A program made the translations under genes and the position numbers. This document shows positions 7,855 through 15,947 of a stretch of DNA of 57,194 nt, in pieces. Source of the stretch: a virus. The first letter of the stretch is position 1, and the number at the start of each line of letters is the position of its first letter. The notes under the pieces are model-generated. The model did not search any database, was not told the DNA's origin, and worked only from the letters and a program-made list of their open reading frames with translations. The DNA lies in IMG/VR virus record IMGVR_UViG_3300046453_000072, positions 1 to 57,194 of that record, one strand, 5' to 3'.

Positions 7855-7892
7855 TCGTGGTGGCGGCAATGCCATGATCGAGTAACGATAAA

Positions 7893-7911
7893 GCCCGCCA
7901 CCTGCGCGGGC
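7893..7911 (-). terminator. late-operon terminator after endolysin
   Basis: GCCCGC (7893-7898) and GCGGGC (7906-7911) pair around a 7-base loop. On the minus strand it is followed by TTTATC. It lies about 50 bp after the endolysin stop and would end the long minus-strand late transcript. Confidence 0.6.
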
Positions 7912-7962
7912 CTCCCTCTCAGCCGTTCTGGCTACCGAATCCCCTCGTTTGTATAGCTACGA

Positions 7963-8514
7963 TCAGGGCAGCACGTTCAGGGCTGCCTTGTAGAATGTCT
8001 TGCGCTCGGCCAGGCCATTGGCTCCGCCGTTTATACGCCGGGTGATGGCCAGGATATCGCCAACATCCGCTAGGGCGTTCAGGTTACGCGAATCCCAGAA
8101 CCAGGCCGCAGACTTGCACGCCCACTCAGCCTGCTCGAGCAGTTCAGGCATGCGCAGCAGGCGATCATCACCGAACAAAGCTTTGCTGCAGGCCAGGTAA
8201 TTGTCGTGACCGGTGACCTGGATCAGGCCCCGGCCGCGGTACTTCTGCCCGTCGCCGTCAGCCTGGGGCGTGTTGCCCAAGCGCGCTGCCAGCGGCCCGG
8301 TGTCGTACTTGCTCAGGTACTGGTCGCCGCCCAGTTCGCGCACGTAGCGGAACTGGCCGGACTCATGGCCGACCTGGGCAATGAAGGCTGCCATGCGAAG
8401 CCGCGTGTTGATCTGGTATTTGTCCATGGCCAGCGTGAGCGCTGAGGCAAACACGCCAGCCTGCTTGCCAGCGTTCGGAAGGATCTGCAGCAGTTGCTGC
8501 GAGGTGATCGGCAT
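7963..8514 (-). CDS. endolysin, glycoside hydrolase family 19
   Basis: A 183-residue GH19 (chitinase-like) lysozyme that cleaves the peptidoglycan glycan chain at lysis. The expected motifs are present: GHESGQF with the acid Glu51, a second acid at Glu60, KYRGRGLIQVTGHDNY at 92-106, and AWFWDSRNLN followed by RRINGG. There is no signal peptide, so release depends on a holin. The holin-like genes lie at the other end of the late operon (31.9-32.4 kb). GGAG 8 bases before the ATG supports the start. Confidence 0.93.
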   Translation of the reverse strand: MPITSQQLLQILPNAGKQAGVFASALTLAMDKYQINTRLRMAAFIAQVGHESGQFRYVRELGGDQYLSKYDTGPLAARLGNTPQADGDGQKYRGRGLIQVTGHDNYLACSKALFGDDRLLRMPELLEQAEWACKSAAWFWDSRNLNALADVGDILAITRRINGGANGLAERKTFYKAALNVLP

Positions 8515-8527
8515 AGTTTTCTCCAGG

Positions 8528-8556
8528 CAAAAAAAAGCCCGCGCAACTGGCGGGCT
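8528..8556 (-). terminator. hairpin with T-run between tail spike and endolysin
   Basis: On the minus strand AGCCCGC (8556-8550) and GCGGGCT (8542-8536) form a 7-bp stem followed by eight T residues. It lies after the tail spike gene and before the endolysin gene, so it should reduce read-through into the endolysin unless transcription is antiterminated. Confidence 0.75.
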
Positions 8557-8572
8557 ATCGTGTCAAGGGCGT

Positions 8573-11047
8573 TTATGCTCGTTCCAGTGCGGCAATTTTA
8601 AGCGCCAGGAGTTCCTCGTAACGCACGCTCAGCTCTTCCCCGGCCGCCCTGACAAGCAGCTTCTCCCCGGTGGGGATGTATTCGCCGGTAGGGGTTCCGT
8701 CAGAATCAAGTGCCGGCACTACGACGTCGTCGTACATATCGCCCCAGGAGTCTTTACCAACAATCCCAATTTCGAATGCATCGACGCCCTGATCAGCGAA
8801 CGCCCGAACAATCTGCTGAGCGATAACCCCGATATGCCAGCGAGCGTTAGCGTCGCCCTTCAGTGCCATTGCCGCCTTCATCTTGTAGCGGATGACGTTG
8901 ACGTTGCGGACGGCCGCCAGCCACGAATCAGGGATGTCGCTGATCATGTCCTTGAGGTTTTCGTCTGAGGACACGTTGGGTGCGTTGACCAGGTAGGCGT
9001 TGCTATAGCGAAGCGAGGCAGTTCCCAGGTCGGATGCGCCAGACGCGCCGGGGGTAAGTGTGCCACTGGTAAGGATCTGCATTACTGGCGAGCCACTGGT
9101 CCCGCCAGGGCGGAACTGCAATTGCCCAGTCGAGCTAAATTGTGTTCGTAAAGCCCATACGCTGGCCCCGCCGTTGCTCGTCAGCAAGTAGGCCGCATCC
9201 GATCCTGCCGGAGCGTTAACACCATACGACCCAAGGGTGCCAAGCTGCGCCTTGATAACGCCGCCATATTTAAACTGCAGCGGCGCCAGCGGGTCGCTGA
9301 TGTCGATGTTCATCTTCCAATCGGCGCTACCGTTGTTTGCGTCCTTGGTAAGCTGGATGGCGGCGTCGCCGACGTTTCCGTCAGAACCAAGCACTGATCC
9401 GGTGTAGCCACCATCCGGGTTTTTCCCGAAAACGCCCATCCGACCATTCAGGGGGTCGCCTGAAACCATGACCGGCACCGGGATAAGGCCGACGAACTGG
9501 TCGTTAAACACCAGCGACGTGTAGTTCATGCGGAAGCCATAGAAGCCTACACCGCGCTTGACGTTGGCCGATCCGATAAATGTCGGAACGTCGGAGTTGG
9601 TGATGCCGTAGGGCGATACTTCGCAAACACCACCATGGATCTGCAGGTTGGACGCATGATCAATGCGCAGCGGGTGATTTGCCCGAGTTCGGATCTCGCA
9701 GCCGTAGGCGTAGTGCCCGTTGATCTCTGCAGAACTGGCATTCACATCGCCGTCGATGTACCAGCAATCCCAAGCATCCGCCGGCGCGTAGTAGGCAATC
9801 AACTCCGCCGTAGTCATGCTGCCGCGACTGTGGTGGTCAAGGGTATACAAGCCTGTGCCGAACAGGCGCGTGCCGCTCAATCCGTAAGTCGCCGGGCCGT
9901 TATTGCTGCCAAGCTCGGCCAGACCATGCTTGCCCATCAGCGAGCCGCCGCGGAAAGTGTTGTAGTCGGGGTCATCATTGCCGAACACCGAAGAAATCGC
10001 GCAGCCGGCTTTCGGCATATAGCCGAACTGCACAACGTCAGTGCACTCAGTGCGCGACACATCGTCCAGAAGGATGCCAACCTCATAGTCGGCCTTGTTT
10101 TCGAAGCCAGGCTTTGTTGCGACGGAGACGTCTACTCCGGTGAAGCAATCCATATCCTGGATGACAGCGAAGCCGGTCCATTTCGTTCCGACCGAGCCAT
10201 TGCCGCCCTGATACAAGCGCATCATAGGGCGCATAGTGGCGAATTCGTCGATGCGCTGGGGCGCCGCAAATGTCTTGGTGCCGGTTCCAGAAAATATCAT
10301 CGAGGATCCGGGCATCAGGTGCTTGAAGCCAGGCCGAAGCCATTGCTTATCGTCGATGGTGCCAAAGCCAAGGGTCGGAGCGCCCACACCGGTAACGAGG
10401 AAGCCGGTAGGAAGCTCGATAGCGTCCGAAAAACGATAGATTCCCTGGTTGAGCCGCATGCCTTTTGCGCCGCTCGCCAGAAGCTTTGCGAGTGCGGCCT
10501 TATTGTCGGTGGCGTAATCCCCTTTCCCGCCAAAGTCCTCCAGGGTTGGCAGGAATCGGGAAACCCACGCCGCTACGTCCGTGGCAACGGCATCTGGCAG
10601 TGGGGATATCAGCCCAACCAGAGCGGCTCCGGCCGGTTGAGCAAGCATGAAGCGCAGCGAGGCATCGCCGATGTAGACAAGCTTCGTCAGGTCCGTAGGC
10701 CAAGACCCGGTGGTGACGAATGGGACGACTCCAGGTTTTGCCCGGTAGTATTCGCCATCCTTTTCGAGCAGCTGCGTAACCCGACTGATCGTCACGCCGC
10801 CAGCGTAAGGAATGGCCGGCAGCTCATAGCCCATGTTGTCCATCTGGGATTGGAAGTCGAGGTCGCGCTGAATCTGTGCCGACGTAAACGCCGATTCCAT
10901 ACCTGACTGCGACAGACGACTCACGCCCCGGCGGTCCGGATACGCCAGTAGCGGCCCGACACTTAGAAGGTCGAAGTTCTGCGTGTTGTCGATCAGGTCT
11001 TTCGGGCTGGTCGATCCGACCGCGTTGCCGGTTGCATATATGGTCAT
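8573..11047 (-). CDS. tail spike/fibre with C-terminal S74 intramolecular chaperone
   Basis: An 824-residue receptor-binding protein. The N-terminal part (about 1-170) is a virion-attachment region, the middle is a beta-helix-like region of the pectate-lyase-like type (LASGAKGMRLNQGIYRFSDA around residue 190). The last ~132 residues are a peptidase S74 chaperone: SSDENLKDMI holds the self-cleavage serine and WHIGVIAQQ is the usual second motif. The chaperone trimerises the spike and is cut off. Being the most distal tail gene next to lysis fits host recognition. The enzyme target of the middle domain, if any, is not clear. Confidence 0.85.
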   Translation of the reverse strand: MTIYATGNAVGSTSPKDLIDNTQNFDLLSVGPLLAYPDRRGVSRLSQSGMESAFTSAQIQRDLDFQSQMDNMGYELPAIPYAGGVTISRVTQLLEKDGEYYRAKPGVVPFVTTGSWPTDLTKLVYIGDASLRFMLAQPAGAALVGLISPLPDAVATDVAAWVSRFLPTLEDFGGKGDYATDNKAALAKLLASGAKGMRLNQGIYRFSDAIELPTGFLVTGVGAPTLGFGTIDDKQWLRPGFKHLMPGSSMIFSGTGTKTFAAPQRIDEFATMRPMMRLYQGGNGSVGTKWTGFAVIQDMDCFTGVDVSVATKPGFENKADYEVGILLDDVSRTECTDVVQFGYMPKAGCAISSVFGNDDPDYNTFRGGSLMGKHGLAELGSNNGPATYGLSGTRLFGTGLYTLDHHSRGSMTTAELIAYYAPADAWDCWYIDGDVNASSAEINGHYAYGCEIRTRANHPLRIDHASNLQIHGGVCEVSPYGITNSDVPTFIGSANVKRGVGFYGFRMNYTSLVFNDQFVGLIPVPVMVSGDPLNGRMGVFGKNPDGGYTGSVLGSDGNVGDAAIQLTKDANNGSADWKMNIDISDPLAPLQFKYGGVIKAQLGTLGSYGVNAPAGSDAAYLLTSNGGASVWALRTQFSSTGQLQFRPGGTSGSPVMQILTSGTLTPGASGASDLGTASLRYSNAYLVNAPNVSSDENLKDMISDIPDSWLAAVRNVNVIRYKMKAAMALKGDANARWHIGVIAQQIVRAFADQGVDAFEIGIVGKDSWGDMYDDVVVPALDSDGTPTGEYIPTGEKLLVRAAGEELSVRYEELLALKIAALERA

Positions 11048-11065
11048 TCATTGACTCCGGGCATA

Positions 11066-11086
11066 AAAAAACCCGCACATGGCGGG
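11066..11086 (-). terminator. intra-operon hairpin before tail spike
   Basis: CCCGC (11072-11076) and GCGGG (11082-11086) pair; on the minus strand a run of seven T residues (11071-11065) follows. It is one of a set of similar hairpins inside the late operon. Confidence 0.65.
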
Positions 11087-11112
11087 CTGAAGAGTGTTTC
11101 CGGCTGTCGCGG

Positions 11113-11568
11113 TCAGGCCTCCGGCCATTCCTTGTTCATGGCGCGGTCGAAAATGCTTGAGTAGAGGACGTATTCGGGGGCGTAGATGATCCAGTCCTTA
11201 TCAACCAGGGGGCGACGGGCCAGACGGAGCTTGGCCGAGTAGCGCCAGTGACTCAGGTTGACCAGGGTCGGGCCTGAGTAGATGTCATCGAAATTTGCCT
11301 CGTAGACATCGAGGCCGAGCGGGGTTTTCAGTGGCATCCCGAAAGGCTGGCTGCCGGAAATCAAGGTGTTCTCGAACCAATCCTCGAAGATCGAGCCCTC
11401 GCTTCTGGTTAGCTCCCATGTCACGCTGACTTCTGTCGGTGTGCCACTGAAGTGCAGGCGCTCTATCGTTCGGCCGCTTTGCAGCGGAGTGCTGACCAAT
11501 GGGTCGAAAGGAGCAAAGCCGTAGCCGTCGCGCAGAGGCAGGGGAAGCCCATCAGGGTATGCAATCAT
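11113..11568 (-). CDS. minor tail-region protein, paralogue A
   Basis: A 151-residue protein between the tail tip protein and the tail spike. It begins MIAYPDGLPLPLRDGYGF and contains VTWELTRSEGSIFEDWFENT, LISGSQPFGMPLKTPLG and HWRYSAKLRLARRPL. The next gene (11595-11972) has the same segments in the same order, so the two are tandem paralogues; this copy has an extra C-terminal ~30 residues. The function is unknown; a place at the tail tip or as a spike adaptor is inferred from position. Confidence 0.75.
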   Translation of the reverse strand: MIAYPDGLPLPLRDGYGFAPFDPLVSTPLQSGRTIERLHFSGTPTEVSVTWELTRSEGSIFEDWFENTLISGSQPFGMPLKTPLGLDVYEANFDDIYSGPTLVNLSHWRYSAKLRLARRPLVDKDWIIYAPEYVLYSSIFDRAMNKEWPEA

Positions 11569-11594
11569 TGGGTGTCATCCATCGAGCGAGCCAC

Positions 11595-11972
11595 TTAGGC
11601 GGGCCCTGGCAGAGGGCGACGAAGCAGGCTCAGTGGCGCCTGGAACCTCCAGCGACTGATCCCAATCAGTACCGGCCCCTGATAGATGCCCATGAACTTT
11701 GCCTGGTAGTCCTGAATGCCGAGCGGCGTGATTAGCGGGCAATTGAAAGGCAGGCTTCCCGAGATCAGGACGTATTCGAACCAGCCTTCAAATAGCTGGG
11801 CCTGGCTGTCATCCATTTCCCATGTCACCTGGGGATTTGTTTGCGTATTGCGAAACCCTCGGCGCTGGCTGGTGCGCCCGCTTTTAAGTCCTGATTTGCG
11901 CATCGGGCTGACCGTGTTGAGGTCGTACCCGCTGTATTGCGGATTAGGCAGACCTTCAGGGTAGGCAATCAT
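11595..11972 (-). CDS. minor tail-region protein, paralogue B
   Basis: A 125-residue paralogue of the neighbouring 151-residue protein: MIAYPEGLPNPQYSGYDL, VTWEMDDSQAQLFEGWFEYV, LISGSLPFNCPLITPLG and RWRFQAPLSLLRRPL line up with it. The ribosome binding site region AAGGACAGGAC precedes the ATG. It follows the tail tip gene by about 10 bases in the same operon. Confidence 0.75.
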   Translation of the reverse strand: MIAYPEGLPNPQYSGYDLNTVSPMRKSGLKSGRTSQRRGFRNTQTNPQVTWEMDDSQAQLFEGWFEYVLISGSLPFNCPLITPLGIQDYQAKFMGIYQGPVLIGISRWRFQAPLSLLRRPLPGPA

Positions 11973-11981
11973 GTCCTGTCC

Positions 11982-14900
11982 TTATGCGGGCGCCGGGGCG
12001 CTGTCGTAGGTGTAAACACGGGCGTCATAGGGCATTCCCTTGAGCGCTACGTTTCCGTTTGATGGGTTCGAACTGGTGACCAGGACCGGGTAGGCCCACT
12101 TGCTCGACGGGCCGACCAGGAGCTGAGGCAGTTGCAGGGTCATGCTGGTGTCGGGCACGAAGTCCAGATCGGTGATCCGCATGTGGTACTCGTCTATCGC
12201 AGTCGCTTGGAAGGGACCTGAAAGAGAGCCATCCGCACGACTGATCCCGACTTTGTAGGTCTCGGGCGCCGACCAGTCGATAGGCTCGGTGGATTCCAGC
12301 AGGAAGCCACCGGTGACCGCCGCGACACTTCGAAGTTGCGCGCTTTGGCACAGGCCCGGCGTATCGCTGGCCACCGCGCAGAAGCTCAGGTAGCCCGAGT
12401 TCATGCCGGCCAGCTCGGTTTCCCAGCTGTAGGTGTCTTGGCGGAACAGTTGGTGACCGCGGCGGCGCATGCCGAACTGGTAAGCGCGGTTTCGGTCGCC
12501 AACACCTGGCAGCTTGACCTTCTCGACCTTCAGTCCCGCATCACCAGGCCAGCGGCATGGCACGGTTTCCCAGGCCCATGTCAGGTTCGAGTAATACTCA
12601 ACGTCGACACCGTCGAAGTCGTTGATTGATGGCAGCGGCCCGTCGATCTTGAGACCCTTGGTCATGTTCTGCGGCGAGTAGGTCTGCGTTTTCGGCCCGT
12701 AGGTGATATCGAACGCGGCCCGGGGCTCGTCGCGCACCAGGCTGACCAAGCCGTTCTTGATGGTCAGCTCGGCAAAGCCACACGCCAGCGCATTGTTCAG
12801 CCGGTCCTTTGCCGTGCTGGTGTCGTCGATCACCTCGTCGTAATACTGGCCGGCGGCCTCGAACACCGTGTGCAAGCGATCCCACTCGGGCAGGTCGATA
12901 TCGGCGTCGGTGTATCCGAGCGACTTCAGGACATGCAGGCACCAGGGCACGATGCCGCGCGTGGGTTGCGGCGCGGTCCAGGCGCCGCCGGTGTAGATCG
13001 GCAGAATCCGGGTGCCGATCAGGTTGACCTGGCTTTCTGATTGGGCCGACAGGCGATCACCGCCGCGGATCTGCAGCGCTATCACAGTCATGCCCGGGTA
13101 AGTGGTCGGTCGGACCTGGCGCAGGCTGCGGAGACTGTACCAGCTGATATCGTCCTGCTTTTCCGAGTCGATGCGGCCTGGCTGGCTGACGAAGCGCTTC
13201 TTGATTCGCGCCTCTGGTCGCATCGGGTAAGGCAGGGTCGCGCGATACGTGAAGCCCTGCGCATCACGCGTGCCGCCGTAGTGCTCTTTCTCGATCACCG
13301 TCACGGGCCCGGCCGTATCCGCATCGCGAAACTCGAAGGTATGGAACGACCTGACCGGGTAGATCTGCCCTTCTCGCCCGATGCCGCACAGGCCATTGGG
13401 GTGAAACACAGTCCACTCCAGCTCGGTGACCAGCTCGCCTTTCGGTGCGCAGCTGAACCAGCCACGATATCCACCCTGCAGGTTCGACGGGTCAAGGGTG
13501 ATTAGGCCGTTGACCGTTTCGGTCAGGTCAAAGCCTGGCCAGCCAGTATCGACCGATCCGGACGAGGTCAGGCGCTCGACAACCATTAGCGTTGAGCTGA
13601 AGGCCGTGATCCGATAGCGAAGGCCGGCCGGGCCGATGGTGGCCAGGGCCGAGCCGAGTGCGAGGCCGACTACCGGCTGCCCACCGACGTAGTCCAGGGT
13701 CATTTCTGCCAGCTGTTCAGGCGTGCCCGAAGTAGCTGCAGTGCCGGTGGTATTGATCGGACTGGAGCCGAGCACGTCAGCGCCGCCGGACGAGACCAGG
13801 GCCAGACCGTTGTTGGTGCCAGTTTGCGTCAGCAGAACCTTGCCTGCCGAGGCGCTGGCCACGAACGGCGCGCCACCCTTGGCGGTATTGATGGCAGAGA
13901 CCAGGCCCGCCAGGTCCGTCGTTGCCGTATTCAGCGCGACAGAATAAGGGGTCGCGCCGAGCGAAACGGTGAAGGTCAGCGGCGTCACGTTGTAGTCGTA
14001 GCGGGCTGGAATGCTCGAGCCGAGAATCGTCGACGGCGTGCCCGAAGTTGGCGGCACGGCCGGCGCATACGGGGTGTAGGAGTGGACGACGTAATAACCG
14101 GCGTTCGCACCCTGGACCTCGATCGACATCCCTACCGATGGATTCAGCATTTCCAGCGGGCCGCGCACAATGTCTCGCCCGGCGCCGCCGTCGATAACGG
14201 TGTACACGTAAGGCGAGAGGACGCGAATGATCAGGCCACTTGCCCAGTCAGTCGGGAAGGCGCCGGCGCCGGACGGGATGCCGATACTGGTCCCGCTGAA
14301 CTGGTAGGCCGAGGCCGTCGCGGTCTGCGTCAGCGCGGTGGCTACGGTCATTTCCAAGCCGGCCGAACCGTTGGAGCTGGCCCCGACCTCATCGACGCCG
14401 TACCAAAGCATCGAGGCGGTATTGCCTGAAACATCCGCGCCAGGCGGGTAGACATTGCAGATGACGTCAGCACCCATCGAGATAATCGGGGTTTCGCCGA
14501 TCTTGATGTCGCTGGTATTGACCTGCACGCTGCCGCCCGAGACGTATAGCAGCATTTCAGTCCACTGCTCGCGCGGCGCCGCAAACCAAGGGCGCGGCTC
14601 AGCCAGATAAGCCGGGAACAGTTTCTGCCGGCCGGCCAAGTTACGCACCGGGTCACCGATCTTGACCTTGTTGCCCTTGGCGCTGGCCTCGTCGATCGGG
14701 TCGCCCTGGGCGGTACCGGCCATCGAGGGCATGCCGGGCATCTTGGGCATGAGCATTTTGCCGATAGCCTTCACACCCTTGAACAGCAAGGCGGTGATGG
14801 TAAACGGGTCGGAGCCCTTCGGCTCGTACCAAATCTGGACGTGATGAGAAGGCTTGAACTTGACCTTGTGCCACAGTCGAGCATCGATCATTTCGCCGTT

Positions 14901-15056
14901 GAGCGAGATACTGATCGGCTGGATCGGGCCGCGGGTGTACGTCACACCCGCTTCGAGCCGGTCGATTATCCACTCTTCCAGCGTCATGCGACGATCAGTC
15001 GAGAACGTGGCCAGCGGCCGAGAGCCGGCTATTTTGTTGGGGAAAAATTCAATCAC
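11982..15056 (-). CDS. tail tip / host specificity protein (TipJ, lambda J-like)
   Basis: A 1024-residue central tail tip protein. The N-terminus (MIEFFPNKIAGSRPLATFST) and the later stretch VTELEWTVFHPNGLCGIGRE, then RSFHTFEFRDADTAGPV and TYRATLPYPMRPEARIKKRF, match TipJ-type host specificity factors of Pseudomonas siphoviruses. Residues about 330-450 carry a repetitive, Ala/Thr/Gly-rich Ig-like insert. It starts with GTG at 15056, overlapping the NlpC/P60 gene end by 8 bases. The order NlpC - TipJ - distal proteins parallels lambda K-I-J. Confidence 0.85.
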   Translation of the reverse strand: MIEFFPNKIAGSRPLATFSTDRRMTLEEWIIDRLEAGVTYTRGPIQPISISLNGEMIDARLWHKVKFKPSHHVQIWYEPKGSDPFTITALLFKGVKAIGKMLMPKMPGMPSMAGTAQGDPIDEASAKGNKVKIGDPVRNLAGRQKLFPAYLAEPRPWFAAPREQWTEMLLYVSGGSVQVNTSDIKIGETPIISMGADVICNVYPPGADVSGNTASMLWYGVDEVGASSNGSAGLEMTVATALTQTATASAYQFSGTSIGIPSGAGAFPTDWASGLIIRVLSPYVYTVIDGGAGRDIVRGPLEMLNPSVGMSIEVQGANAGYYVVHSYTPYAPAVPPTSGTPSTILGSSIPARYDYNVTPLTFTVSLGATPYSVALNTATTDLAGLVSAINTAKGGAPFVASASAGKVLLTQTGTNNGLALVSSGGADVLGSSPINTTGTAATSGTPEQLAEMTLDYVGGQPVVGLALGSALATIGPAGLRYRITAFSSTLMVVERLTSSGSVDTGWPGFDLTETVNGLITLDPSNLQGGYRGWFSCAPKGELVTELEWTVFHPNGLCGIGREGQIYPVRSFHTFEFRDADTAGPVTVIEKEHYGGTRDAQGFTYRATLPYPMRPEARIKKRFVSQPGRIDSEKQDDISWYSLRSLRQVRPTTYPGMTVIALQIRGGDRLSAQSESQVNLIGTRILPIYTGGAWTAPQPTRGIVPWCLHVLKSLGYTDADIDLPEWDRLHTVFEAAGQYYDEVIDDTSTAKDRLNNALACGFAELTIKNGLVSLVRDEPRAAFDITYGPKTQTYSPQNMTKGLKIDGPLPSINDFDGVDVEYYSNLTWAWETVPCRWPGDAGLKVEKVKLPGVGDRNRAYQFGMRRRGHQLFRQDTYSWETELAGMNSGYLSFCAVASDTPGLCQSAQLRSVAAVTGGFLLESTEPIDWSAPETYKVGISRADGSLSGPFQATAIDEYHMRITDLDFVPDTSMTLQLPQLLVGPSSKWAYPVLVTSSNPSNGNVALKGMPYDARVYTYDSAPAPA

Positions 15057-15435
15057 GGTAGTACACCACTCGTTGATAGCACGACTCGAAGTCGCGCACG
15101 GGGCGAATGCGGGGGCCGCCTGGGTTGGTGTCGAGCACCTTCAGTTGGCCGTCCAGATGCACGACCACGCCGACGTGCTCCAGGTAATCACCCTTGAAGG
15201 CGGCCGCGATGGCGCCTGGCTCAGGCTGGCACTCGTCCATGCCGGTCTTTAGGTCGTGATACGCGAGGGTGTTCGCGCGCAGCTTGGCCCGCCCCACACC
15301 TCCCAGCGATGGCAGCAGAGGCAGGTCGAACACTTCATGCCGCACAGCAATGACCAGACCGTAACAGTCGAAGGCCAGCGGCCCGCGTGCGCCGTCCTTG
15401 TAGGGGGCTGACAGATACTTGCCGATATCACTCAT
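15049..15435 (-). CDS. tail tip NlpC/P60-type peptidase
   Basis: A 128-residue NlpC/P60-like protein, as expected next to the tail tip gene (compare lambda gpK). The catalytic Cys24 is in FDCYGLV and His87 in EHVGVVVHLDG; a third polar residue is likely just after. It may trim peptidoglycan during DNA entry or mature the tail tip. I start at the ATG at 15435, which overlaps the previous stop as ATGA, rather than at an in-frame upstream codon that would add 27 residues inside the previous gene. Confidence 0.85.
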   Translation of the reverse strand: MSDIGKYLSAPYKDGARGPLAFDCYGLVIAVRHEVFDLPLLPSLGGVGRAKLRANTLAYHDLKTGMDECQPEPGAIAAAFKGDYLEHVGVVVHLDGQLKVLDTNPGGPRIRPVRDFESCYQRVVYYRD

Positions 15436-15914
15436 ATGTAGAGCAGCCCAGGCGCGACGCTCGGGGTCAGTTGCTCCCGCGGGAACGCTGTGCCGAGCAG
15501 ATCGAACAGGCCGCACGTCAGCGTGGCCACGGTCGTTTCGTACTGGCGATTGAGCAACGACATGCGGTAACGCTCGGCCGGGTAGGTCAGATCGCCTTCG
15601 AGGTAGCGCCGGCAGGTCAGCGTCACCCGGGCATTGGCGGCCTTGGCCTGCTCGATCTTGATTTGAACCGCCCCGGACACGTTGTCGAGAGCGAGAATGA
15701 TGTTCTGAAAACCGGAGTTGTCTTGGTTGGGCAGGCCCTGCTCCAGGGCCATGGCGGTGAAGGCGAGCACCCGAGCATCTTCAGTGCCGCAGACGCGATC
15801 CTCGTAGCCATCGCAGAGCAGGATCGGCGTTGGCCAGATCGAGCACGTCGCCTCGATGGTGTTGATCGGTAGCGGCCCGCCCGAGGCGTAGCAGACGTTG
15901 ATCGGGTTACTCAT
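15432..15914 (-). CDS. DUF1833-family tail protein
   Basis: A 160-residue protein of the DUF1833 family, which takes the place of lambda minor tail protein L upstream of the NlpC gene. Typical parts are FQNIILALDNVSGAVQIKIE, LTCRRYLEGDLTYPAERYRM and TVATLTCGLFDLLGTAFP near the end. It probably joins the tape measure end to the tail tip. It lies between the tape measure and the NlpC gene and overlaps the latter by 4 bases. Confidence 0.85.
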   Translation of the reverse strand: MSNPINVCYASGGPLPINTIEATCSIWPTPILLCDGYEDRVCGTEDARVLAFTAMALEQGLPNQDNSGFQNIILALDNVSGAVQIKIEQAKAANARVTLTCRRYLEGDLTYPAERYRMSLLNRQYETTVATLTCGLFDLLGTAFPREQLTPSVAPGLLYI

Positions 15915-15947
15915 CCTTGCTCCTATGATCCCCTGGTAGGGAGTCTG

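Noticed and set aside
9635-10906. 423-codon plus-strand open frame
   Set aside because: Antisense to the tail spike gene; sequence is a GC-rich shadow without family features or a ribosome binding site.
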